Assembly (NCBI RefSeq): GCF_006228185.1
Contig: NZ_CP040825.1
Span: 248,001 to 312,000, forward strand
Source: Mycoplasma nasistruthionis
GTDB taxonomy: Bacteria; Bacillota_I; Bacilli_A; Mycoplasmatales; Metamycoplasmataceae
DNA length: 64,000 nt
Direction: 5' to 3'
In this document: positions 52,600-64,000 of the stretch, piece by piece
Layout: each line of letters begins with the position of its first letter
Position numbering within the stretch: the first letter of the stretch is position 1
Translations under genes and position numbers: made by a program
The notes under the pieces: model-generated
Database searches by the model: none
What the model was told of the DNA's origin: nothing
Seen by the model: the letters and a program-made list of their open reading frames with translations, nothing else

Positions 52600-55484
52600 A
52601 TGAACAAAATTTATTTACACACTAACACCGAATATTCATTTTTTAATTCAACAATCAGAGTTGAAGAATTAATTAAATTAGCAGTTGAAAATAAATTAGA
52701 ATATTTAGCTTTGACTGACTTTGAAAACCTATTTGCTTTGCCTTTTTATTTTAAAATGCAAAAGAAATATGGCATTAAACCAATTATAGGAGCTGAAATT
52801 TCTTTAAAAGAAGATTTCGTGGTTATGGTTTATGCTAAAAATAATTCAGGTTATGTTAAATTAAATCAACTGATATTCAAAAAAAGTCAGAATCAACAAG
52901 TTTCTTATTATGATTTAAACGATCCAGATTTAATCGTTATAGATCATTTAGACCTAGGGCATAGGGCTAAAGATATTTCTCTAGAACAATATTGACCTAA
53001 TTTTTATTTAAATAATAAGCAAAAATTAAATCATCAAACTACATATGCACCAACTAAAAAAGTTTTAAATTTTGAACAAAACGAAATTTTACAAATACTT
53101 CAAAAAATGGGTAATAAACAGCAAAACTTCAAATTATATGATGATTATTTATTTGATGAAGATTTCACGGATTTAGATCCTGAAGTTGCTGAAAATATTC
53201 AAAAAATTGCTCAATCGTGCAATGTTCAAGCGCCTGATAGTTCATTAAAATTGGCTAAATCGGAACTTGGTGATTCTAAAGAAGTTTTATTTAGTTTATT
53301 TGATGAAAAAAAACTAAATGATTTAGCTTTAAAATTTGGAAAATCAGCAATTGAAAACAGGATTAATTATGAAACTAACGTTATTGAAAAATTAGGTTAT
53401 ATTAATTATTTTTTAATCATTCAAGACGTAATTTCTTTTGCTAAAAGTCAAAACATCGAAGTCGGCCCTGGTAGAGGTAGTGCTTCTGGGTCAATTATTG
53501 CTTATTTATTGGGAATTACTGAAGTTGATCCAATTCAGTTCGGCTTACTTTTTGAACGTTTTTTAAATATTGACAGAGTTTCATTACCTGATATCGATAT
53601 CGATATTCAAGATGATAGACGTGAAGAAATTTTAGAATATATTAAAAACAAATATGGCGCAGAAAATGTTGCTTTAATTACAACTTTTCAAACTTTAGGA
53701 GCTAAAAACAGTATTAGGGATATAGCTCGTTATTTAAATATTCCAGTTAGTGAAGTAGATAAGATTTGTAATGCCATCGATGTAGATCAAACCCTACAAG
53801 AGGCATACGAAAAATCCAAAGTGTATAAGAAACTAGTTGACATGCATCCTAATTTACATGAATATGCAAGTCAGATCCAAGGATTACCAAGACAAATTGG
53901 CGTCCATCCGGCAGGAATAATTATTGCTAATCAACCAATCATTGACGTTGTACCAGTTTATCAAAACAACAATTTTCAACAAGTTCAATTTACATTGAAT
54001 GATATTGAACAATATGGTCTTTTAAAAATTGATTTTTTAGGTCTTAAAAATTTAACAATTATTAAACAAATTGAAAATTTAATACCACTTGAAAATCATT
54101 TTGAAAACTCGCTAGCAGTTAATTATGCTAAGTTTTTAGATGTTAAAACTCAACAATTGTTAAACAATCTTTTAACTAACGGAATATTTCAAATTGAATC
54201 AAAAGGTATGAAGGAGTCAATTCAAAAAGTCAACATTGACTCATTTGATGATATTTATGCAATAATTTCTCTTTTCAGACCAGGACCATATAAATATATT
54301 TCAGAATATGCTGACGTAAAACAACATAAAAAAGCTATGACTAAAGTTCATCCGCTTTATGATGAAATTGTTGCACCTACTTTTGGTGTTATTGTTTATC
54401 AAGAACAAATTATGCAAATAGCTCAAAAAGTTGCCTTAATGCCTTTCTCACAGGCTGATTTGTTAAGAAGAGCTATTTCTAAAAAGAATGAACAAGATTT
54501 AAAAGCTTATGAATCAATATTCTTTGATGGTGGATTAAAAAACGGACTGAATCAAGAAACATTACAAGTTATTTATGACAATATCTTGTATTTTGGTAAA
54601 TACGGATTTAATAAATCTCACGCTGTTGCTTATGCATTAATTTCATATAAAATGGCTTATTATAAAGCTCATTTTCCACTGCAATTCTATAAAGTTTTAA
54701 TCACTAATTCAGCGTCAGATCAGCACAATATTAGACAATATGTTGAAGATGCTATTAAACAAAAAATAAAAGTATTTTCACCTGATATTAATGGTTCTTC
54801 AGATGTAGTAATCAGCATTGATGATTCATTGTTTTTAAGTCTTTTAATGATTAAAAGTGTTGGAACAGCTGCTTGTTTAAAAATTGTCAATGAACGTAAT
54901 TTAAATGGCGCATATACTGATTTTATTAGTTGTTATTTAAGGCTAATTATTAATGCTAAAATCTCTGAATCATTAGTTGAAACCTTAATTAAAGCCAATG
55001 CTTTAAGACGTTTTGGTAATATTTCAACATTATTAAAATCACTGCCAATTGCTAAGCAGTATGCTGATTATTTCAAAACCAAATACAAAAAGTTGAAGGC
55101 GATAAGGATTATTTACTAGCTGAATTTATTAAACAAAATGATTTTAGTAATTTTGAATTAGAAATTCAACCAAAAGACAATATTTTAGAAGCAAACTATG
55201 AATCAGAACTACTGGGTAGTTCTTACAATGTTTCATATTCAGTTGATCCAAATGGGTTAACTTTACCCGACTTAGAAACCAATAATCCTATGTGAATGGT
55301 CGTTTTATTAAACAATGTTAAAAAACATGCCAAAGGATTTCCACAAATTATTATCTCAGATGGTAAAAAAACAGCTACTGCAACAGGATTTTCAGAAGCT
55401 GCTAAAAATATATTAAATTACAAAAATCCAAGAAAACTGAATGTATTAGTTAAAAAGATGCAAAAGGATTTTATCAATTCATAG
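52600..55484 (+). CDS. dnaE: DNA polymerase III alpha subunit, DnaE type (one apparent frameshift)
   Basis: 961 aa once one base is restored. An N-terminal PHP domain (YLHTNTEYSFFNSTI; the metal-site residues are partly lost), then polymerase palm with GPGRGSASGSIIAYLLGI and the catalytic aspartates in LPDIDIDIQDDRREEI (~residue 330), fingers (FRPGPYKYISEYADVK, YGFNKSHAVAYALISY) and a C-terminal OB-like region. There is no exonuclease domain, so it is DnaE rather than PolC. At 55087-55091 five A's should be six; as printed it would stop at 55119, losing the OB end. Probably a sequence error. It copies DNA alongside PolC, encoded elsewhere. Confidence 0.92.
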
Positions 55485-55502
55485 ATTGAAAAGAGGTAGA
55501 AA

Positions 55503-56378
55503 ATGAATAAACACTTGATTATTGACGGAAACTACTTAATGTTTCAATCTTTCCATGCTTCTTATAACCCAAACTTTTTTATGCAAAATTCTGCAGGAGT
55601 TCCAACTAATGCAATTAACTTATTTTTAATACAAATGATTAAGTTAATTAAATACTATCAACCAACTCATCTATTTATTGCTTTTGATTCAAAAGAAAAA
55701 TCATTCAGACATGAACTATATGACAACTACAAAGAAGGACGTTCAAAAGCGCCAAATGAATTGTTTATTCAATTTGATTTAATTAAACAGATTTTATCTA
55801 AGCTAAATATTGTTCACCAAGAACAGCCCGGTTATGAAGCTGATGATTTAGTTGCTGCTTATTGCAAATTAGCAGCTAACAATGAAACTAAAATCATTTT
55901 TTCAAGAGACAAAGACTTACACCAGTTAATTGATCAAAACACTTCAGTGGTTATAAAAGACAAAACAAATAACGAATATGCACTTTTAACTGATCAAAAT
56001 TATTTTAACAACTACAACTTTTATCCAAACCAAGTTCCTGATTTTAAAGCTTTAGCAGGTGATAGTAGTGATAATTTGCCAGGTGTAAAAGGGATAGGCG
56101 AAAAAACTGCTATAAATATTTTGAATTTATATGGAAATATCAAAAATTTATACCAAGATCAAGCAAGTTGACCAGCTAATTTAACCAAATCAGTAATTAA
56201 AAAATTAACTGAAAATCAAGCAGATGCTGAATTCTGTTACAAAATGGCTACTTTAAATCCTAATGTTGAAAACTTTGATGTTAATCTAAAAAAATATGAA
56301 CTAAAAATCAACTTAAATAACGCTTTAAACTTGCTGACAGAACTGGAACTGAAAACTGTTATCAGCTATTTAAAATAA
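55503..56378 (+). CDS. 5'-3' exonuclease (PolA N-terminal domain homologue)
   Basis: A 291-aa stand-alone flap endonuclease/exonuclease, which removes RNA primers and displaced flaps in lagging-strand synthesis. Motifs: LIIDGNYLMFQSFHA, FIAFDSKEKSFRHELYDNYKEGR, metal-site cluster YEADDLVAAY, SRDKDLHQLID, and the helix-hairpin-helix GDSSDNLPGVKGIGEKTA. There is no polymerase domain, as usual in mycoplasmas. Shine-Dalgarno AGAGG. It lies 18 bases after dnaE. Confidence 0.94.
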
Positions 56379-56379
56379 C

Positions 56380-56510
56380 TGCAAAAAATTGCATTTTTAA
56401 TGGCAAAATTGACTTTATTTTGCAATTAATTTATAAATATGTTAATTAATCAACATTTAAACACTGCAACAACTTCTAATCCTAAAATATAGGCTTAAAA
56501 GTTGTTTTTT
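56380..56510 (+). terminator. Series of three hairpins after the exonuclease gene
   Basis: First, TGCAA-AAAA-TTGCA with TTTTT (56380-56398). Second, GCAAAAT / ATTTTGC (56403-56423). Third, AACAACTT / AAGTTGTT (56468-56506) enclosing a small CCTA/TAGG stem and followed by a T-run. The first and third look like terminators. Confidence 0.65.
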
Positions 56511-56653
56511 ATTATAAAATACACTGTTAATAAGTTCTGAATTAAGCTTGTTTTTAACTAAGTTTTGCAAAAATTATAAAAAGCAAAAATAAAACACTAT
56601 AAAATTTAATTACTAAGGCAAAAATGCCTGTTAAATTTCAAAGGAGCATTATC

Positions 56654-57652
56654 ATGTTTGACCAAAATTCCACTTTAAGTTATCATCGTTTTGTTACTGA
56701 AAGAAAAGAAGAAATTACTAATGACGATTTAAGAAATTTACGTCAATTTTATGCTCCATTGGTAGGAACAGAAGCACTTGCCTTGTATCAATTTTTATTT
56801 GATAGTTTAAATCATCAAAAAAGTTCTTTATCTTTATATGAATATTGATATTTATGTAATTTATTACAAATTCAACCAGAACAATTAGAAAATAGCCGTA
56901 AAAGACTTGAGGGTCTGGGTTTAATGGAAACTTTTTCAATTAATGAAAAACAAATCACTGTTTTTAAATTGAATAAACCACTTGATGCTTCAAAGTTTAA
57001 TTCAAACTCATTAATAAAAGATATGTTAGTTGATAAAATCGGTAAAGATAATTATGCCAGATTAGTTCTATCAAAAATTTCACAAGATTCAATAACAGAT
57101 AACTACCAAACTTATGAATTAACTTCTGATTTTTATGAAATTTTTGACTTGCCAGAAGTTAGATCTAAAAAAGTTTCTCAATTCAATGTTCAAAACGCAA
57201 TTGAAATTAACAGTTTTAGAGAAACAAAACAAGATTTTAATTCGCCTATCGATTTAAGAACTACACTAAATCTTAATAACTTCACTTACACAAATGACTG
57301 AGAAGCACTTAATAATTTAGACATAGAAAACTTTTTTGAATATTTATTTGATGGCGCTAAGTTCTCAGAATCATTCACTAAATATATCACACCGCTAGTA
57401 AACAAATTTAAAACTAAAAATAAAGAGATTAATTATGTAATGTATTTTGTTAGAAACATGTACAATCACAAAACACCTTCTAAGATATTTGAAAGTAAGA
57501 CAATAGGTTATTTAAACACATTAATTGATAATGGCTTATCAGACATAGTGCATATTGAAAGCTATTTAGATAGTCATTCTTTTAGAAACCCTAACTTCCA
57601 GGTTTATACTGAAACTAAAAAATTATTGAAACAACAAGCAAGCGAATTTTAA
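56654..57652 (+). CDS. Replication initiation protein DnaB (Bacillus-type) / DnaD-like
   Basis: A 332-aa protein. The N-terminal winged-helix region (LSYHRFVTERKEEITNDDLRNLRQFYAPLVGTEALALYQFLFD) matches the start of Firmicute DnaB, and the C-terminal DnaD-like helices (WEALNNLDIENFFEYLFDG..., LINYVMYFVRNMYNHKTPSK-like) follow. In Bacillus, DnaB and DnaI load the replicative helicase at origins. ATG 56654 follows AAAGGAG; an upstream in-frame ATG at 56624 would add ten residues without a ribosome site. It is followed 67 bases later by the dnaI-like gene, as in Firmicutes. Confidence 0.82.
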
Positions 57653-57719
57653 AAAGATATAATTTAGCTAACCATGCTAAATTTTCTTTATTTTTAATCA
57701 AAATTTCAAAAGGAATAAG

Positions 57720-58655
57720 ATGAAAAATGAAACACTAGACAAAATTAAACCATTTGTCATAAATTCTTCAAAAGAAACAGTAATTTCAGAAATAAAAAAA
57801 ATGAATCATATTCCTGAAATTATTACAAAACTAAATATAACTGATCAAGAAATTTGAGACAATGCAATTAATTTAATTGAATACAGCCATCATTTTGAAA
57901 CTAAAGAAACAAACCTTTTCGACTATGCTGTAGTAAGAAATGACAATAAATTAAAAGTTATTAAAACTTTATCTCGTAATCGAGTTGGGAATGAGTTTAG
58001 AAAAGATAAAAATGTGTATTTTCAAGAATATTTTCCACCAGAGACAAATAAAACTTTTATAGATTTGACTTTATCACCAGAATTTATGATCAATAATTAC
58101 TTAATATGTGATTGAATGGAAAGAGTTATTGAAGATATCAGAACTAAAAACATATGAATGAAAGGTGATATTATCTATGGGAATGCATCTTCTTCAAGAA
58201 GCCTTATTTTAAGCATGCTAGTAAACACTTTTGCCATCAGTGATGTAAAAGCAGCTTATGTTAATGTTAATGATTTATGTGATGTATTGTTAAATTCATT
58301 TAAAAGCGATATTAACAATATTGAAAAAGATAAAAACACCTGAGAAAAAGAATTAATTGAAATACCTATTTTGGTTTTAGATGAAATTGGATTTAAAAAA
58401 TTAAAACCATGATACTTACAATTTTTATATAAAGTCATTAAAGCCAGAAATATAAAGAGTATTCCTACTTATTTTGGTTTTTACAATGGTTTAATTGAGA
58501 CTGAAATTCACCACTTAGTTGATTTAAGAGAAAGAAGAGATTACTCACCGCATTTAACAGAGAATTTGTATGGCGTAATTTGTGATGCCATCAATAACAA
58601 AGAAAGCATACCTGCAGGTTTTGCAATTAAAAAAGGAGAAAATATATGAAGATAG
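57720..58655 (+). CDS. dnaI: Helicase loader DnaI-like ATPase with altered P-loop
   Basis: A 311-aa AAA+ protein. The C-terminal ATPase part has Walker B ILVLDEIG (~215-222) and an arginine-rich DLRERRDYSPHL near the sensor region. The Walker A position reads YGNASSSRSLI (~153): the expected G-x4-GK-S/T is changed, with Ser for Gly and Arg for Lys. ATP binding is therefore doubtful. The N-terminal ~130 residues are helical, with fewer cysteines than the zinc-binding start of Bacillus DnaI. AAAGGAATAAG precedes the ATG. Its end overlaps fmt by ten bases; the final codons read UGA AGA TAG, so it ends Trp-Arg. Confidence 0.82.
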
Positions 58656-59482
58656 TTCTAGCAGGCACTCCTGACTTTGCGGTTAAACCTTTTGAAGCAG
58701 TAATTAACAACTTTGAAGTTGTTGCCATAGTTTCACAACCTGACAGACCAGCTAATCGTGGTTATACATTAAAACCTACACCGACCAAACTTTTAGCTCA
58801 AAAATACAACATTCCTTTATTTCAACCGGAAAAAATTGGTGATATTTATCAAGAATTGCAAGCTCTAGATTTTGATATCTTATTAACTTGTGCTTTTGGC
58901 CAATATATTCCTGAAAAAGTGCTAAATTTACCAAAAAAATGTGCAATAAACATTCATGGTTCATTGCTTCCTAAATACCGTGGTGCTGCTCCAATTCAAT
59001 ACAGCTTGCTTAATGGTGATAAACAAACTGGCTTATCATTGATTTATATGACAAAACAAATGGATGCTGGAGCAATTTTAAAAACAGCTTCAATCGCTAT
59101 TGATGATCTTGACACTTCTGACTCATTATTTGTCAAACTTTCAGAATTAGCTTCTGCCAATATCGTTTCATGACTTAAAGACATTGAAACTAACAATTTT
59201 ACAGAAACAATCCAAGATCAAAGTTTAGTAACATTAAGCCCTAAATTAAGTAAAGAAGATGCTTATATTTCTTTTGAAACCGATAAAACAACAGCCTTTA
59301 ATAAAATTAGAGCATTCAGTTCAAATCCTGGCGCTTATGTAGTAATTGATAGTAAAAGAGTGAAAATCTACTATGCTTCATTAAACAAGGTTAAAAATGC
59401 GCTTATTTTAAAGTTTTCTGACGGTGAATTGTATGCAACAGATTATCAATATGAAACTAAAAAAAGAGTGAAAATCATATAA
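58646..59482 (+). CDS. fmt: Methionyl-tRNA formyltransferase
   Basis: A 278-aa enzyme adding formyl from 10-formyl-THF to initiator Met-tRNA. Motifs: MKIVLAGTPDFAVKPFEAVI, SQPDRPANRG, the catalytic cluster INIHGSLLPKYRGAAPIQYSLLNGD and LIYMTKQMDAGAIL. The C-terminal OB domain is short (E. coli Fmt is ~315 aa). AAAAGGAGAAAAT precedes the ATG, within the dnaI end. Confidence 0.95.
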
Positions 59483-59486
59483 TTCG

Positions 59487-59518
59487 AACTTATTGCAATG
59501 CAATAAGTTTTTCTTTTT
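59487..59518 (+). terminator. Terminator after fmt
   Basis: Stem AACTTATTGC / GCAATAAGTT with a 3-nt loop and TTTCTTTTT after it. Confidence 0.88.
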
Positions 59519-59614
59519 ATTTCTTAATATCTTTGATAAGAATTAATCAAATAAATATATAATTTATAAAGCAAAATATTAATATTTTAAAATACTTGAA
59601 AGGAATAAAATAGT

Positions 59615-60618
<1,004 letters not shown>

Positions 60619-60631
60619 TTAACAACAAAAC

Positions 60632-60668
60632 AAAAAGCCTTTATTTCAGCAAGAAATAAGGGCTTTTT
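60632..60668 (+). terminator. Terminator after gapA
   Basis: Stem AAAAAGCCTTTATTTC / GAAATAAGGGCTTTTT with a 5-nt loop and T-run. Confidence 0.92.
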
Positions 60669-60706
60669 TATACTTTTTAAACAAAATATATTAAAATATA
60701 TAAACT

Positions 60707-62542
60707 ATGGAATTTAAAGAAACAAAGAAATATGAAGCAATTGTAATAGGGGCTGGTCATGCAGGTGTTGAAGCTGCTTTTGCATTAGCCAAAATGAATC
60801 ACAAAACTGCCTTAATCACCTTTGATTTAGATAGAATTGCTATGATGCCTTGCAACCCTTCAATTGGTGGACCTGCTAAAGGAATTATTACCCGTGAAAT
60901 CGATGCATTAGGTGGTGTACAAGGATATTTTTCAGATTTAGCTATGATTCAAATTAAAATGCTAAACGAATCAAAAGGCCCTGCTGTTAGAGCGATGAGA
61001 GCTCAAATTGATAAGGATAAATATTCAAAAATAATTAAAGAAGCAATGTTACAACAACCTAATTTGGAATTAGTTCAAGGTGTTGCTGAAGAAATAATTG
61101 TTGATTCTAACAATCAATTTAAGGCTATTAAACTTGAAGATGGTTCTATTTTAGAAGCCAATGTCTTAGTAATAACAACTGGAACTTACATGAACTCCAG
61201 AATACTACGTGGTGATTCAATTACTATTTCTGGACCAGATAACCAAAAAACAACGCCTAAATTAAGCGAATCGCTTAATAAGTTAGGTTTTGAATTACAA
61301 CGTCTAAAAACAGGTACTCCACCTCGTGTTTATGCTGATTCAATAGATTTTTCAAAAGTTGAAAAAGAAAATCTTGAAGATACGTTTTTAACATTTTCAA
61401 ATCGTTCAAACATTAAACTTGATAAACAAATTTCTTGTTATTTAACCTACACAAATGAAAAAACACACAAGATAATTAATGAAAACATCCACAAATCAGC
61501 CATGTATTCAGGTTTAATTGAAGGAATAGGTCCTAGATATTGTCCAAGTGTTGAAGATAAAGTTATGCGTTTTTCAGATAAACCTAGACACCAAATTTTC
61601 TTTGAACCAGAAACAGCTGATGGATCAATAATTTATGTTAACGGTCTTTCAACCTCAATGCCTGTTGATGTTCAAGAATTAATGATTAGAACTATTCCAG
61701 GACTTGAAAATTGTAGAGTGCAAAAATGAGGTTATGCAATTGAATACGATGCTTTAAACCCGCTTCAAATTAGTCCATCTTTAGAATCAAAAGTAATCAA
61801 AGGTATTTTTACAGGTGGACAAATTAACGGTACAAGTGGTTATGAAGAAGCAGCAGCTCAAGGATTAATCGCCGGAATTAATGCAGGTCGTAAATTAGAA
61901 AATAAAGAACCTTTAATTTTACGCAGAAATGATGCATATATAGGTGTTTTAATTGATGATTTGGTTACAAAAGGAACTAAAGAACCTTATCGTATGTTAA
62001 CTTCTAGAGCTGAATATCGTTTATTACTAAGAAATGATAACCCTGATATTAGATTAGCTAAATACGCTCAAGAAGTAGGTTTAATTACACAACAACAATA
62101 TCAAGATGTTCTAGATAAATATCAAGCTATAGAAGATAAAATTCAAGAACTTTCAACTACTTATTTATCATCTAAATCAGAACTGGCTGAAAAACTAAAC
62201 ATTGAAAACGGTGTTTCAATGTTGAAAGTTTTAGCTAGACCGGATGTTGATCCAAAAGACGTTTTAGGTGATTTTGAATACAAAAACGAAGTGACTATTG
62301 CTGTTAGATTAGATGGATATATCAAAAAGCAAAAACATGAAGCTGAAAAAATGAACAAATTAGATAACTTTAAAATTCCAGCAGACATTAATTATTCAGA
62401 AGTTAAAAATTTAGCAACTGAAGCCTTACAAAAATTACAATCAATTAAACCATTGACAATTGGTCAAGCATCAAGAATTAGCGGAATTAACCCTGCAGAT
62501 ATTCAAATGTTAATGTTCCACATTGAAACAAGAAAGAAATAA
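60707..62542 (+). CDS. mnmG: tRNA uridine-5-carboxymethylaminomethyl modification enzyme MnmG
   Basis: A 611-aa FAD protein which with MnmE modifies U34 of tRNAs. FAD-binding GAGHAGVEAAFALAKM at the start; signatures GGPAKGIITREIDALGG and GPRYCPSVEDKVMRF (catalytic Cys), then GGQINGTSGYEEAAAQG and the C-terminal helical domain for MnmE contact. The gene has no good Shine-Dalgarno; AT-rich TATATAAACT precedes the ATG, so it may have a very short leader. Frame is intact with one UGA Trp. Confidence 0.96.
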
Positions 62543-62561
62543 TCTATAAAATAGAGGTTTT

Positions 62562-63668
62562 ATGAAAAAACAAATTGAATATGACAACAGTTCAATGTTT
62601 AAAATGTTTGAAGATGAGTTCTTGAATTCAGAAAAATGAAGCGTCAATTTATTAGCTAAGGAGCTAAATGTTCACACCGGAACTATAAAAAGATGAATTG
62701 ACTTAAAGAAAGTTCCTGTAAACTATTTTAGAGATTTGAATAAATTAAATGGTTTTCAATATGAGATTAATGTTGATGAAAATAAAAAATATAAATTATA
62801 TGATATGTTTTTTACTCATAAAAAACTGGCTAAAAAATTAGTTGAACAAAGTTTAAATTTTATAAAAACAAATTATGAAATAGATCTATCTGAATATACT
62901 ATTCTTGAGCCTAGTGCCGGAGAAGGATCTTTTACCTTTAATTTTCCAAAAAATATAGATTCAATTTCAATTGACATTGAACCAAAACATGAACTTATTC
63001 AAAAAATGGATTTTTTTGACTTTAAGCCTAATAATGAAAAAAAATATATAGTCATTGGTAATCCGCCCTTTGGTTTAAGAGGACAACTCGCTTTAAAATT
63101 CATGAATTTTGCTGCTGAGTTCGCTGACTTTATTTGCTTTGTTCTTCCTCCGCTTTTTAACTCAAATGGGAAAGGCTCACCAATGTTAAGAGTCTCAAAA
63201 AAAATACAATTAGTAAAAGAGTTTGCGGTCGAAAATAATTTTCATTACCCAAACAAAAAGAAAATAAGTGTTAATGCTATATTTCAGATATGAACCAGAC
63301 TAAATAGTAAAAAAGTGAAAATCATTTCAACAAAAAATAAAAAATCTGATTATATCAAAGTGGTTGCTCTTTCTGATGGGGAAAAACCTAGCAACAAAAG
63401 AAACGTGAAACTTTTAGACAGTTGCGACTTATATTTGCCTTCAACTACATTTAATAAGATTGAAAGCAAGAATTCTTTTATTGAACTACCAAACAAGAGA
63501 GGGTATGGAGTAATAATATTAAAAGAAAGAAAAAAAGTTGAAGAAGCTTTGAAAAGAATTGTTTGATCTGAAGTGAGTTTTAAATCTACTAATGGTGCAA
63601 ATAATTTAAGGACACAAATTATTTTGGACGCGTTAGAAAAAGAAATGGAAAATAATTATGATAATTAA
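62562..63668 (+). CDS. HTH-containing N6-adenine DNA methyltransferase (type II)
   Basis: A 368-aa protein. Residues ~26-46 (VNLLAKELNVHTGTIKRWI) form a helix-turn-helix. The methyltransferase core has motif I ILEPSAGEGSF at ~115 and catalytic GNPPFG at ~166; this NPPF form belongs to adenine-N6 methylases, with motif I before IV. The C-terminal ~150 residues would recognise the target. It overlaps the next gene by 11 bases, a PD-(D/E)xK nuclease, so the pair is a type II restriction-modification system. The HTH may also control its own promoter; this is inference. GAGG precedes the ATG at a six-base distance. Confidence 0.85.
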
Positions 63669-64000
63669 TATATTAGATCATTTAAGAAAACTAATTATTG
63701 ATGAAAATATTAAATCTAATTGAAATACGAATGATAAGTTTTATTTAATAAAACATTTATCCATAGATCAGAGAGGTAGAGTTGGAGAACACTTTTTAAA
63801 AGATGTTTTTTCTGCATTAAACAAAAGTGTTGTGTATGTTAATAATGCACATGGTGACTGAGATATAGAAGTCAACGGAATAAAAATAGAAGTAAAATTA
63901 GCTACTTTAGACGTTAATAATAAATTCCAACATGAAGGAATAAAATCATCAAAAAAATGAGATATGGTGTGTTTTATTGATATAGCTCCTAATAGTTTAT
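63658..64000 (+). CDS. Type II restriction endonuclease, PD-(D/E)xK type (partial)
   Basis: Only the first ~114 residues lie in the window. The nuclease motif is visible: GDWDIEVNGIKIEVKLATLD, with Asp (WDIE) then E-V-K, preceded by RVGEHFLKDVFSAL as the usual helix. It is overlapped by the upstream methyltransferase gene, as expected for a restriction gene under coupled translation. The recognition sequence cannot be inferred. Three UGA Trp codons are present, so the frame is read on the mycoplasma code. Confidence 0.8.

Overview
The window comes from a mollicute (Mycoplasma sensu lato). It is strongly AT-rich. Nearly every gene needs UGA read as tryptophan: helicase, HsdR, HsdM, TopA, PcrA, DnaE and MnmG all stay open only on that code. 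There are no cell-wall genes, and surface proteins are lipoproteins or doubly anchored membrane proteins. The gene mix (GA-module giants, type I restriction next to variable surface genes, polyamine transporter with extended PotD) suggests the hominis/bovis/synoviae side of the group (Mycoplasmopsis or Metamycoplasma); that placement is inference.

Layout. 1-2570 (-): small EIIB-like protein plus a large SF1 helicase, truncated by the window edge. 2797-9554 (-): hsdM-hsdS-hsdR, with an unusual three-domain hsdS carrying an (AG)11 tract and a 12-bp tandem repeat. 9738-26279 (-): three paralogous surface proteins; the middle one is 3373 aa and made of GA/FIVAR-like repeats. 26432-28303 (-): topA. 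28546-39369 (mostly +): rpsF-ssb-rpsR, trmB (-), rsmD, a 23S rRNA uracil methyltransferase, a glycosyltransferase-RDD-pcrA-unknown membrane protein operon, and degV with a small membrane protein. 39421-44483 (-): pgsA, two unknowns, mgtE, cdaA, a small membrane protein and metK. 44637-47085 (-): two related lipoproteins and rbfA. 47154-52432 (-): potABCD with a short leader ORF. 52600-62542 (+): dnaE, a 5'-3' exonuclease, dnaB/dnaI-like replication genes, fmt, gapA and mnmG. 62562-64000 (+): an HTH-methyltransferase plus a restriction endonuclease, cut by the window edge.

Themes. (1) Variation machinery: the type I S subunit, the giant surface gene (A16 tract at its promoter) and a lipoprotein repeat can all change by slippage. 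(2) Promoter style: four genes have TATAAT exactly six bases before ATG and no Shine-Dalgarno sequence, as expected for leaderless mRNAs. (3) Sequence quality: rpsF, dnaE, gapA and the first GA-protein gene each lack one A in a short A-run before G. Three of these genes are normally indispensable, so these look like homopolymer base-calling or assembly errors and the four genes are best read as intact. All functions are assigned by reading translations and motifs by eye; no database search was possible.
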